Below, piece by piece: positions 6,690 to 13,396 of a stretch of DNA of 15,374 bases (positions within the stretch are counted from its first letter, which is position 1; each line of letters opens with the position of its first letter). Below the pieces are notes generated by a model that was given only the letters and a program-made list of their open reading frames with translations, did no database searches and was not told where the DNA came from. Location: assembly GCA_035559315.1 (NCBI GenBank), contig DATMBJ010000021.1, positions 1 to 15,374 of the forward strand, written 5' to 3'. The stretch is from DATLZM01 sp035559315. Its GTDB lineage: Bacteria > Actinomycetota > UBA4738 > HRBIN12. A program made the translations under genes and the position numbers.

Positions 6690-7154
6690 ATGCCGCTCGA
6701 GGGGGACGAGCTCAGGGCGTTCCTCGCGGAGCCGCACCTCGCGCACTTCGCGACCATCGGCCCCGACGGGAGGCCCCGGGTGCGCCCGATCTGGTACCTG
6801 TACGCGGACGGCGCGTTCTGGTTCACGACGCGCCTGGAGGCCCGGCGGACCGGGGCGGACGTCGCGGCGGGCTCGCCGGTGGCGATCTCGATCGCGAGCG
6901 AGGAACGGCCCTACCGGGCGGTGCTCGCCCACGGGACCGCGGAGGTGTGGCGGAAGGACGTCCGCCGCTGGCTCGAGCGGATCGCGATCCGCTACGGCGA
7001 GGCCGAGGGGCGGCGCTGGCTCGCGGGCGCGCTCAGGGAGCCGGACCGGGTCGTGCTGCGGATGGTCCCCGAGCGGGTCCTCGCCTGGCACTACGGGCGG
7101 GGCGACTACGCGCGGATGCAGCGGAAGGGGTCGCTCCGGGTGGCGCTGCCGTAG
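6690..7154 (+). CDS. Pyridoxamine 5'-phosphate oxidase-family (PPOX, FMN- or F420-binding) protein
   Basis: 154 residues with the split-barrel flavin-binding fold. The N-terminus LAEPHLAHFATIGPDGRPRV followed by RPIWYLYADGAFWFTTRLEA is the standard opening of PPOX proteins, with PIWY and FTT at the positions that usually bind the cofactor phosphate. The later EVWRKDVRRWLERIAIRYGE and PDRVVLRMVPERVLAWHYGRGDY complete the barrel. In actinobacteria many such proteins use F420 rather than FMN; the sequence does not decide between them. ATG 6690 has a strong Shine-Dalgarno, GGAGGAGGAG, just upstream. It sits 18 bases after the oxygenase-like gene and ends the three-gene unit, facing Pmt across a hairpin-containing gap. 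A redox or cofactor-handling role alongside the oxygenase is plausible but unproven. Confidence 0.85.
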   Translation: MPLEGDELRAFLAEPHLAHFATIGPDGRPRVRPIWYLYADGAFWFTTRLEARRTGADVAAGSPVAISIASEERPYRAVLAHGTAEVWRKDVRRWLERIAIRYGEAEGRRWLAGALREPDRVVLRMVPERVLAWHYGRGDYARMQRKGSLRVALP

Positions 7155-7179
7155 GAACGACGCGGGGCGACCGCGACCT

Positions 7180-7235
7180 CCGCGGGGAGGCCCGCTGCCG
7201 CCGGCGCCGCCACCGACCCGGCCTCCCTCCCGCGG
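7180..7235. terminator. Hairpin between convergent PPOX and Pmt genes
   Basis: The 90-base gap between the two convergent genes holds CCGCGGG (7180-7186) plus GAGGC (7187-7191), pairing with GCCTC (7221-7225) and CCCGCGG (7229-7235). That gives a 12-bp stem with a 3-base bulge and a 29-base GC-rich loop. It could end transcription from both sides. No T tract is present, so termination is inferred only from structure and position. Confidence 0.4.
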
Positions 7236-7244
7236 CCCACGCCC

Positions 7245-8714
7245 TCACACCCAGGTCGGGAACCACGAGCGGAGCTCCCACGCCTCCTGGCCGATCGGGC
7301 GCGCCGTGAGCACCGGCCAGAAGAACGCGAACAGGCCGACCGAGAGGACGACGAACCCCACGGCCACCGGCAGCCAGGGGTGGGCGCGCGAGCCCGCGAG
7401 CCGCGCCTCGGCGAGGTCCCGGAGCCCGTAGGTGAGGGCCAGCACGAGCGCGGGGACGATCGGCGTCATGTAGAAGAGGAACTGGGGGCGGGAGACCGCG
7501 AACCACGGCAGGTAGAGCGCGAGCGCCGAGATGGCGACGAACCCGGCGCGCCAGTCCCGGCGGCGGGCCCAGGCGGCGAGCGCGTAGGGCACCGCGAGCA
7601 GGCTCCCCCAGAACACCGCCGGGTTCCCCATCGCGTAGATCACGCGCCGCACGCCGTCGCTCGGGTAGCGGGCGAAGTAGAGGACCGGCCGCCAGTCCAG
7701 GATCCACTTCCAGGCCTCCGAGAGGTAGGGGTGGATCGGCCGCCCGGAGGCGTCGGTGACCCGCAGGTGGAGGTGGTAGCTCGCCATCTCGTCCTGGAGC
7801 CGGACCCAGGCCCCGAGGTCGAACCCGAAGCGCGCGAACCACCCGGCGTACGACGCGACGTACACGACGGCCGGGACGAGGAGGAACGAGACGACGAGCG
7901 GGAACCCCTCCTGCTGCAGCGCCCGCCACCACGGCCGGCGGACCGCCGCCCCCCGGCGCCGCTCGACCTCCCACAGGAACGAGAGGAGGCCGACCCCGAG
8001 GATCGCGGTGAGGCCCGACCACTTCGTGGCCACCGCCGCCCCGAGCGCCAGGCCGGTCGCGAGCCGCCAGGGACGCAGCAGCGGGGAGGGGACCCTGGCG
8101 GCCCGGGGCCGGGTGGCGGTGGCGACCGCGACCCCGCCCGCCGCCCCCGCGATCCGCGGGAGCTCCTCCTCGAGCGGGGTGCGGCGGAAGATCCAACGCC
8201 GGTCCAGGAGGAGCAGGAGGAACGCGAGGACGGTCCAGAGCGCCACGAACACGTCGAGCATCGCGGTCCGGGACTGGACGAACGACAGGTGCTCGGTCGC
8301 GAGGAGCAGGCCGGCGACGAAGGCCCACCGCCCCCGTCCGAACACGAGGAGCGCGACGCCGGCGGTGAGGACAGCGGTGAGGGTCCCGGCGACGGCCGCC
8401 GCCACGCGCCAGCCGAACGCGTCCACGCCGAACGCGAGCTCCCCGAGGCCGATCGCCCACTTCCCGAGCGGAGGGTGGACCCAGGAGCCCACGTCGTGCT
8501 TGGTCCGGACCCAGTACCGCTCGTCGTCGGTCTCGATCCCGCACTCCCGCGGCGCCCGGCCGACGAAGAGGCACCCGGCCTTGGAGTAGTAGACCTCGTC
8601 GAACACCCGAGCGCGGGGCGAGCCCAGGTCCCAGAGGCGGGGGACCGCGGCGATCACGGCGACGGCGACGAGGGCGACCGCAGGCCGGTCGACCAGCCGG
8701 AGGAAGGAACGCAT
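7245..8714 (-). CDS. pmt: Dolichyl-phosphate-mannose-protein mannosyltransferase (Pmt, GT39 family)
   Basis: 489 residues and about ten or more membrane helices. It transfers mannose from polyprenyl-phosphate-mannose to Ser/Thr of exported proteins during secretion. The first extracellular loop has FDEVYYSKA, with the acidic pair D39-E40 that is essential in PMT enzymes, and HDVGSWVHPPLGKWAIGLGE with H80-P81-P82, both hallmarks of GT39. SRTAMLDVFVALWTVLAF follows in a later helix. ATG 8714 fits the short cytoplasmic N-terminus before the first helix. There is no Shine-Dalgarno, but TACCAT eight bases upstream suggests a leaderless mRNA. The neighbour rsmI, divergent a short distance away, matches the mycobacterial arrangement (Rv1002c/Rv1003). 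A short Ala/Arg/Pro-rich cytoplasmic stretch after EEELPRIAG looks lineage-specific. Confidence 0.93.
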   Translation of the reverse strand: MRSFLRLVDRPAVALVAVAVIAAVPRLWDLGSPRARVFDEVYYSKAGCLFVGRAPRECGIETDDERYWVRTKHDVGSWVHPPLGKWAIGLGELAFGVDAFGWRVAAAVAGTLTAVLTAGVALLVFGRGRWAFVAGLLLATEHLSFVQSRTAMLDVFVALWTVLAFLLLLLDRRWIFRRTPLEEELPRIAGAAGGVAVATATRPRAARVPSPLLRPWRLATGLALGAAVATKWSGLTAILGVGLLSFLWEVERRRGAAVRRPWWRALQQEGFPLVVSFLLVPAVVYVASYAGWFARFGFDLGAWVRLQDEMASYHLHLRVTDASGRPIHPYLSEAWKWILDWRPVLYFARYPSDGVRRVIYAMGNPAVFWGSLLAVPYALAAWARRRDWRAGFVAISALALYLPWFAVSRPQFLFYMTPIVPALVLALTYGLRDLAEARLAGSRAHPWLPVAVGFVVLSVGLFAFFWPVLTARPIGQEAWELRSWFPTWV

Positions 8715-8722
8715 CGGGGCCG

Positions 8723-8728
8723 ATGGTA
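8723..8728 (-). promoter_or_regulatory. -10 element for a leaderless pmt mRNA
   Basis: On the minus strand TACCAT ends eight bases before ATG 8714. No ribosome binding site lies between them, so transcription and translation probably start at or near the same base. No recognisable -35 was found. Confidence 0.45.
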
Positions 8729-8758
8729 GCGGGCGGCGAGGGGCGTCCCTCGGCCCGG

Positions 8759-9166
8759 CTACCGGCGGCCGGTCCGCCGGTGGACGAACTGGACCCCCTG
8801 GAAGGCCTCGTCGATCGACGCGGACTTGTTGTCGACGAGGCCCGCCGCGAGCCCGGTCCTCTGCACCTCGCCGAACGAGAGGTCGGTGGGGACCCCGGAG
8901 GCCTTCTTCGGCCAGCACACCCACAGGCGCCCGTGCGGGGGGAGCGAGGCCGCGAGCCGGGGGAACCGGCGGGCGAGCTGGGCCCGTCGGGTGCAGAACA
9001 GGAGCGCGACGTCGTAGCGACCGCCCACCCGGGTCCGCACCTGGACGCCCTCGGACCGTCCCTCGAGCGCGAAGCCCTCCGGGGCCCCGAGGACGAGGAC
9101 CTGCATCCCCTCCCGGACCCCGAGCTTGCGCGCGAGGGGCGTTCCCGAGTAGTCGCGCCGTCCCAT
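8759..9166 (-). CDS. DUF3052 family protein
   Basis: 135 residues; a conserved actinobacterial family of unknown function. The protein matches the family closely: YSGTPLARKLGVREGMQVLV near the N-terminus, a central strand YDVALLFCTRR, LWVCWPKKASGVPTDL, and the C-terminal GLVDNKSASIDEAFQGVQFV. The alternating strands and glycine-rich turn (VLVLGAPEGF) look like a small Rossmann-like alpha/beta fold without obvious catalytic residues, and no membrane segment or signal is visible. ATG 9166 has TAGGGT six bases upstream and no Shine-Dalgarno, so it is probably leaderless. It is divergent from rsmI across 51 bases and ends 44 bases before pmt on the same strand. Function cannot be inferred from position alone. 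Confidence 0.9.
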   Translation of the reverse strand: MGRRDYSGTPLARKLGVREGMQVLVLGAPEGFALEGRSEGVQVRTRVGGRYDVALLFCTRRAQLARRFPRLAASLPPHGRLWVCWPKKASGVPTDLSFGEVQRTGLAAGLVDNKSASIDEAFQGVQFVHRRTGRR

Positions 9167-9172
9167 GGCGGA

Positions 9173-9178
9173 ACCCTA
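9173..9178 (-). promoter_or_regulatory. -10 element for a leaderless DUF3052 mRNA
   Basis: TAGGGT on the minus strand ends six bases before ATG 9166, the spacing expected when the first transcribed base is the start codon. No Shine-Dalgarno lies in the gap and no -35 is clear. Confidence 0.5.
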
Positions 9179-9205
9179 CCGCGCCCGGGTCCGGCCGCCG
9201 CGTGC

Positions 9206-9211
9206 CACGAT
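9206..9211 (+). promoter_or_regulatory. Weak -10 element for a leaderless rsmI mRNA
   Basis: CACGAT keeps the key A and final T of the -10 consensus and ends six bases before GTG 9218. There is no ribosome binding site in between. It shares the 51-base divergent gap with the DUF3052 promoter. The match is weaker than at the neighbouring genes. Confidence 0.3.
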
Positions 9212-9217
9212 GAGGGT

Positions 9218-10042
9218 GTGGCGGGGACCCTGTACCTCGTCGGCACGCCGATCGGGAACCTCGGGGACCTCTCCGAGCGGGCCCGGGAGACGCTCGCCCG
9301 GGTGGACCTCGTCGCGTGCGAGGACACGCGGCGGACCGGCAGGCTCCTGCGGGCGATCGGGGTCTCGGCCCGGCTGGTCTCGTTCTTCGAGGGGAACGAG
9401 GCCCGGCGGACCGAGGAGCTCCTCGCGGCGCTCCGGGAGGGCCGCGACGTGGCGCTCGTGTCCGACGCGGGGATGCCCGGGCTCTCCGACCCCGGCGGGC
9501 GGCTGGTGCGGGCCGCGGCCGAGGCGGGCATCGAGGTGCGGGTGGTGCCGGGGCCCTCGGCGGCGGTCGCCGCCCTCGTCGTCTCCGGGCTCCCCACCGA
9601 CCGGTTCGTCTTCGAGGGCTTCCTGCCCCGGAGGGCGAGCGAGCGTCGCGCCCGCCTCCAGGCCCTCGCCGCGGAGCCGCGGACCGTGGTCCTGTTCGAG
9701 TCGCCCCGGAGGGTCCGCGCGCTCCTCGGGGAGCTCCTCGAGGTCCTCGGCGACCGCCGGGTCGCCCTCTGCCGGGAGCTGACGAAGCTCCACGAGGAGG
9801 TGGTCCGGGGCCGGGCGTCGGAGGTCCTCGCGGCCCTCGGCCAGCGCGAGCCCCGGGGCGAGGTGGTGCTGGTCGTCGAGGGGGCGCCGGCCGCGCCGCC
9901 GCCCATCGACGAGCTGGTGGCCGAGGCGCGGGCGCTCGTGGCGGCGGGGATGCGGCGGCGCGACGCGGCGGCGGCCGTGGCCCGCTCCCGGGGCGCCTCC
10001 GCGAACGCTATCTACCGCGGCCTGATCCACCGCCAGGACTAG
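9218..10042 (+). CDS. rsmI: 16S rRNA (cytidine(1402)-2'-O)-methyltransferase RsmI
   Basis: 274 residues, the usual RsmI length. The enzyme 2'-O-methylates C1402 in the decoding centre of 16S rRNA using S-adenosylmethionine. The tetrapyrrole-methylase-type fold is shown by GTLYLVGTPIGNLGDLSERA at the N-terminus, DLVACEDTRRTGRLL, VALVSDAGMPGLSDPG, VVPGPSAAVAALVVSGLP, FEGFLPRR, VVLFESPRRVRALL and CRELTKLHEEVVRG. The C-terminal GASANAIYRGLI is the small helical RNA-contact tail. GTG 9218 is chosen because the family starts directly with a strand before VGTPIGNL, and a weak -10 hexamer lies six bases upstream; there is no Shine-Dalgarno. It is divergent from DUF3052 and convergent with the APC permease. 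Confidence 0.97.
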   Translation: MAGTLYLVGTPIGNLGDLSERARETLARVDLVACEDTRRTGRLLRAIGVSARLVSFFEGNEARRTEELLAALREGRDVALVSDAGMPGLSDPGGRLVRAAAEAGIEVRVVPGPSAAVAALVVSGLPTDRFVFEGFLPRRASERRARLQALAAEPRTVVLFESPRRVRALLGELLEVLGDRRVALCRELTKLHEEVVRGRASEVLAALGQREPRGEVVLVVEGAPAAPPPIDELVAEARALVAAGMRRRDAAAAVARSRGASANAIYRGLIHRQD

Positions 10043-10059
10043 TCGACACCACACTAGTG
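10037..10059. repeat. Pair of 8-bp ACTAGT palindromes at the rsmI/permease junction
   Basis: GACTAGTC (10037-10044) overlaps the rsmI stop and CACTAGTG (10052-10059) follows, with centres 15 bases apart. CTAG-containing words are usually scarce in bacterial DNA. The pair could be an operator, weak hairpins ending transcription, or chance. The remaining gap to 10093 holds nothing I recognise. Confidence 0.3.
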
Positions 10060-10093
10060 GCCGGCCCTCGCCCAGCCGCGGACCACCTCCGGG

Positions 10094-11572
10094 TCAGGCC
10101 GCCCCGACCTCCTCCCCATCTTCCAGGAACACCTTCCCCGTGTCGCGCACCCGCTGCGGATCCCTGGCCGTGAGGGCGATTAGGTAGACCACCCCGATCA
10201 GCATCCAGAGCCCGGCGACCAGGCCGGAGAGCGAGAGCGGGTAGGGGAGCCGGGCGATGAACGCGAACACCGGGATCCCGGCGGCCGTGAGGAGCGCCGG
10301 GATGAACGCGGCGATCCCGAGCAGCGGGATCAGGCCGTGCAGCAGGACGTTCGCCTCGTCGCGGCGGAAGCGGAAGTAGTACGCGACGCAGGAGAGGTCC
10401 ACGACGATGTAGATCGAGATCACCACGATCACCAGGATTGTGGCGAGCAGGGAGAAGGCCGTGATCGGGTCGTACTGGAACCCCAGCCACAGCGGGAGCA
10501 CCACTCCGACCACGAACTGCGCCGTGACGGCGACGTGAGGTGAGCGGAACCGAGGGTGCACCCGGGAAAGGGCCGCCGGCAGCAGCCGGATCCTGCCCAT
10601 GGCGTACCAGGTGCGGGTGGCCGCGTTCGCGCCCGCGTTCGAGTTCGCGATGGCGGAGTTGGCGATGGCCAGGAACACCAGGACCCAACCCGCGCCCCAC
10701 ACCTGGCGGGCCATGCCCTCCCATGGGTTGCCGCCGCTGAACCCCTGGAACCCGGCCATCCGCTCCGGTCCGAAGAAGACGGTGGCGCCGTAGGTCGTCA
10801 GGACGTAGAAGAGGCCGATCCCCACGGCCGAGTAGACCACGGCCTGCTGGATCGTCCGTCGGGGATCCCGTGTCTCCTCGGCGAGCGGGGCGGCCGCCTC
10901 GAACCCGATGAACGCCAGGATGGTGTAGATCGAGGCGGCGAACACGCCGGCGAAGCCCTCGAACCCCTCGACCGAGGCGTGCGCCGTGGAGAACACGCTG
11001 AGCGTGTTCGCGTCGCCGGCCCGCACGATCAGCCACAGGCCGAGGAGGGCGAATACCGCGATTTCGAACACGCCGAGCACGGTCCCGGTCCGCGCGGACA
11101 CCTGGATCCCCAGGTAGCCGAGGACGAACACGATCACCGCCCCCAGGAGGGCCCAGATCCACCACAGGTCGGGCGACCACCCGAACTCGGCGCTGAGGGT
11201 CCCGGCTACCGTGACGCCCAGGATCAGGTAGAGGAGCGGAGCGACGAAGGGCTCGACGAACGCGTATCCCCAGGCCACGAGGAACCCCACGGCGGGGTGG
11301 AGTCCCCGGGACGCATACGTGTAGAAGCTCCCCGCGGAGGGGAGGTGCCGGGCCAGCTGGCCGATCGAGATGGCCACCAGGACGCAGGCCACGAGGGCCA
11401 GGATGACCGCCAGCGGCAGGGCCCCGCCTGCGAAGTTCGCACCCACGGGGATCGAGAACGCCACGGCCGCAGCCGGGGCCATGTGGGTGATCGACTGGAA
11501 CAGGACCTCCCGGAGCCCGATCGCGCCCTGCGCGAGCCGGTCGGGAGCGGGAGCGGCGGACGGGTCGCCCAT
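10094..11572 (-). CDS. APC-family amino acid permease
   Basis: 492 residues and about twelve membrane helices, typical of the amino acid-polyamine-organocation superfamily of proton- or gradient-coupled transporters. The N-terminus has GLREVLFQSITHMAPAAAVA leading into helix 1, then HLPSAGSFYTYASRGLHP and GWGYAFVE-type stretches of helix 3. FEAAAPLAEETRDPRRTI marks the conserved cytoplasmic loop after helix 6, and NSNAGANAATRTWYAMGR the loop around helix 8. The substrate cannot be predicted. ATG 11572 has a near-perfect Shine-Dalgarno, GGAGGTGA (complement of 11578-11585), and a recognisable promoter, unlike the leaderless neighbours. It lies between rsmI and metG on the opposite strand, in a cluster usually made of core genes. 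The few 60-base lines I counted are a little lower in GC here (40-41 of 60) than in rsmI or metG (43-45), weak support for a later insertion. Confidence 0.93.
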   Translation of the reverse strand: MGDPSAAPAPDRLAQGAIGLREVLFQSITHMAPAAAVAFSIPVGANFAGGALPLAVILALVACVLVAISIGQLARHLPSAGSFYTYASRGLHPAVGFLVAWGYAFVEPFVAPLLYLILGVTVAGTLSAEFGWSPDLWWIWALLGAVIVFVLGYLGIQVSARTGTVLGVFEIAVFALLGLWLIVRAGDANTLSVFSTAHASVEGFEGFAGVFAASIYTILAFIGFEAAAPLAEETRDPRRTIQQAVVYSAVGIGLFYVLTTYGATVFFGPERMAGFQGFSGGNPWEGMARQVWGAGWVLVFLAIANSAIANSNAGANAATRTWYAMGRIRLLPAALSRVHPRFRSPHVAVTAQFVVGVVLPLWLGFQYDPITAFSLLATILVIVVISIYIVVDLSCVAYYFRFRRDEANVLLHGLIPLLGIAAFIPALLTAAGIPVFAFIARLPYPLSLSGLVAGLWMLIGVVYLIALTARDPQRVRDTGKVFLEDGEEVGAA

Positions 11573-11601
11573 CGCGTCACCTCCGTCGGGTCGGTGGGCG
11601 C

Positions 11602-11630
11602 ATCTTCACGCGACCCGCGAGCCGAAGCAA
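11602..11630 (-). promoter_or_regulatory. Probable promoter of the APC permease gene
   Basis: On the minus strand TTGCTT (complement of 11625-11630) and GAAGAT (complement of 11602-11607) are separated by 17 bases. A start about seven bases downstream gives a leader of roughly 20 bases that contains the GGAGGTGA before ATG 11572. The hexamers match only in part, but spacing and position are ideal. Confidence 0.45.
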
Positions 11631-11689
11631 GCGGCGCGGCCCTCGACGGGCGCACCCCGCGGCCGGCCGGCCCGATCGCCGGGCGCGTG

Positions 11690-11695
11690 TAGGAT
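11690..11695 (+). promoter_or_regulatory. -10 element upstream of metG
   Basis: TAGGAT ends nine bases before ATG 11705 and no Shine-Dalgarno lies between, so the mRNA should be leaderless or have only a few leader bases. No clear -35 is seen. The 132-base gap otherwise holds the divergent permease promoter and no gene. Confidence 0.45.
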
Positions 11696-11704
11696 GCCCC
11701 CCGC

Positions 11705-13243
11705 ATGGGAGCGCGCGTCTACTACGTGACGACGCCGATCTACTACCCGAACGACGTGCCCCACATCGGGCACGCCTACACGACCGTGGCCACCGACGTC
11801 GTGGCCCGTTACCACCGGCTCCGGGGCCAGGACGTGTTCTTCCTCACCGGGACCGACGAGCACGGCCTCAAGCTCCAGCGGGCGGCGGAGGCGGCCGGCG
11901 TCGACCCCAAGACGTTCGTGGACGGGATGGAGCCCCGGTGGCGCGAGGTCTGGGAGCGGCTCGACATCTCCTACGACGACTACATCCGCACGACCGAGCC
12001 GCGGCACGAGAAGGCCGTCCGGGAGCTGCTCACCGCCGTCCACGGGAACGGCCGGGACGACATCTACCTCGGGACCTACGAGGGTTGGTACTGCGTGTCG
12101 TGCGAGGCCTACTACACCGAGGACGAGCTCGTCGACGGGAACTGCCCGGTCCACGGCCGGCCCGCCGAGCTGATGCGGGAGGAGAACTACTTCTTCCGCC
12201 TCTCGGCGTACCGGGACCGGCTCCTCGAGCACTACGAGCGGCACCCCGAGGCGGTCCGGCCCGAGGTCCGGCTGAACGAGGTGCTGGGGCTCCTCCGGGG
12301 GGGCCTCCGGGACTTCTCGATCTCCCGCACCTCGTTCTCGTGGGGGATCCCGCTGCCCTGGGACCCGAGGCACGTCTGCTACGTCTGGTTCGACGCGCTC
12401 ACGAACTACCTGACGGCCGCCGGCTACGGTGCCGACCCCGAGCGGTTCGCCGCGGTCTGGCCGGCCGACGTCCACTTCGTGGGGAAGGACATCCTCCGGT
12501 TCCACGCGGTCTACTGGCCGGCGATGCTCCTGGCGGCCGGGGTCGAACCGCCCCGCTGCGTCTGGGCCCACGGCTTCCTCCTCGTGGGCGGGGAGAAGAT
12601 GTCGAAGACGCGGCTCACGGGGATCCACCCCTTCCAGCTCCTCGACACGTTCGGGGTCGACTCCTACCGCTACTACTTCCTCCGCGAGGTCCGCTGGGGG
12701 GAGGACGGCAGCTTCTCCTGGGAGTCGATGGTCGAGCGCCACAACGCGGATCTCGCCAACGGCCTGGGGAACCTCGCCAGCCGGGTGCTCGCGATGCTCG
12801 ACTCGTACTTCGACGGGGTCGTGCCCGAGCCCACGGTCGAGGGGCTCGACGGGGGCCTGCCGGCGACGGCCGCGGACGTGGCCGCCCGCTACGACCGGCT
12901 GATGCTCGACGTCCAGCTCACCCAGGCCCTGGCCGCCGCGTGGGAGATCGTGGGCCGCGCCAACCAGTACCTCGTGGAGGTGGAGCCCTGGAAGCTCGCG
13001 CGGGACCCCGGGAGCCGCGCCGAGACCGCCACGGTCCTCTACACGGCGGCCGAGGCGCTCCGGATCCTGGCGGTGCTGCTCTCCCCCGTGATGCCGCGGG
13101 CGGCGGCCCGCCTGTGGGAGCAGCTGGGGATCGGTGAGCCGCTCGAGGCCCAGCGGCTGCCGGCGGCGGCCGCCTGGGGGGGCCTCCGCCCGGGGACGCG
13201 CATCGCTCGGGGCGAGCCGCTCTTCCCCCGGGTCGAGGCGTGA
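11705..13243 (+). CDS. metG: Methionyl-tRNA synthetase
   Basis: 512 residues; charges tRNA-Met with methionine in the cytoplasm. Class I signatures are complete: TTPIYYPNDVPHIGHAYTT with HIGH at 20-23, LTGTDEHGLK, and KMSKT at 298-302 in place of the common KMSKS. The zinc knuckle in the connective peptide is C130-x2-C133-x13-C147-x2-H150, a single Cys3-His site as in the shorter bacterial MetRS type. NEVLGLLRGGLRDFSISRTS, WFDALTNYL and FVGKDILRFHAVYWPAMLLA form the catalytic core. The helical anticodon domain fills the C-terminal third. It lacks the C-terminal dimerisation/tRNA-binding extension of longer MetRS forms, as is common in actinobacteria. ATG 11705 gives the standard N-terminus. 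It is followed by tatD after 153 bases, the usual order in this cluster. Confidence 0.98.
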   Translation: MGARVYYVTTPIYYPNDVPHIGHAYTTVATDVVARYHRLRGQDVFFLTGTDEHGLKLQRAAEAAGVDPKTFVDGMEPRWREVWERLDISYDDYIRTTEPRHEKAVRELLTAVHGNGRDDIYLGTYEGWYCVSCEAYYTEDELVDGNCPVHGRPAELMREENYFFRLSAYRDRLLEHYERHPEAVRPEVRLNEVLGLLRGGLRDFSISRTSFSWGIPLPWDPRHVCYVWFDALTNYLTAAGYGADPERFAAVWPADVHFVGKDILRFHAVYWPAMLLAAGVEPPRCVWAHGFLLVGGEKMSKTRLTGIHPFQLLDTFGVDSYRYYFLREVRWGEDGSFSWESMVERHNADLANGLGNLASRVLAMLDSYFDGVVPEPTVEGLDGGLPATAADVAARYDRLMLDVQLTQALAAAWEIVGRANQYLVEVEPWKLARDPGSRAETATVLYTAAEALRILAVLLSPVMPRAAARLWEQLGIGEPLEAQRLPAAAAWGGLRPGTRIARGEPLFPRVEA

Positions 13244-13245
13244 AG

Positions 13246-13280
13246 CCGGCGCCTCCACCGACGCTCGAGGCTCGCGCCGG
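13246..13280 (+). terminator. Terminator-like hairpin after metG
   Basis: CCGGCGC (13246-13252) and GCGCCGG (13274-13280) form a perfect 7-bp GC stem beginning three bases after the metG stop, with a small inner CTC/GAG stem in the loop. Downstream is ACGCGTTTCA, only a short T run. The rest of the metG-tatD gap shows no gene, only the tatD promoter. Confidence 0.4.
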
Positions 13281-13359
13281 ACGCGTTTCACGTGCGACAG
13301 CTCCCCTGAAGTGACGGTCGAGCGCGGCCCGGTCCCGTCTCCGGGGGACGCGGTCGTGC

Positions 13360-13388
13360 TTCGACCGGAGCTCGAGACCGCGTATCCT
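13360..13388 (+). promoter_or_regulatory. Promoter of tatD
   Basis: TTCGAC (13360-13365) and TATCCT (13383-13388) are 17 bases apart, close to the sigma-70/SigA consensus layout. The -10 ends eight bases before GTG 13397, again consistent with a leaderless message, as no Shine-Dalgarno is present. Confidence 0.55.
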
Positions 13389-13396
13389 CGCGGCCC

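Noticed and set aside
7380..8729. Plus-strand frame opposite pmt
   Set aside because: It is a charged low-complexity translation, antisense to a well-supported membrane enzyme.
13325..13350. Short GTCCC/GGGAC and CCCGG/CCGGG stems before tatD as a terminator
   Set aside because: Only 5 bp each, mutually overlapping, and expected by chance at this GC. The hairpin at 13246-13280 is better placed.
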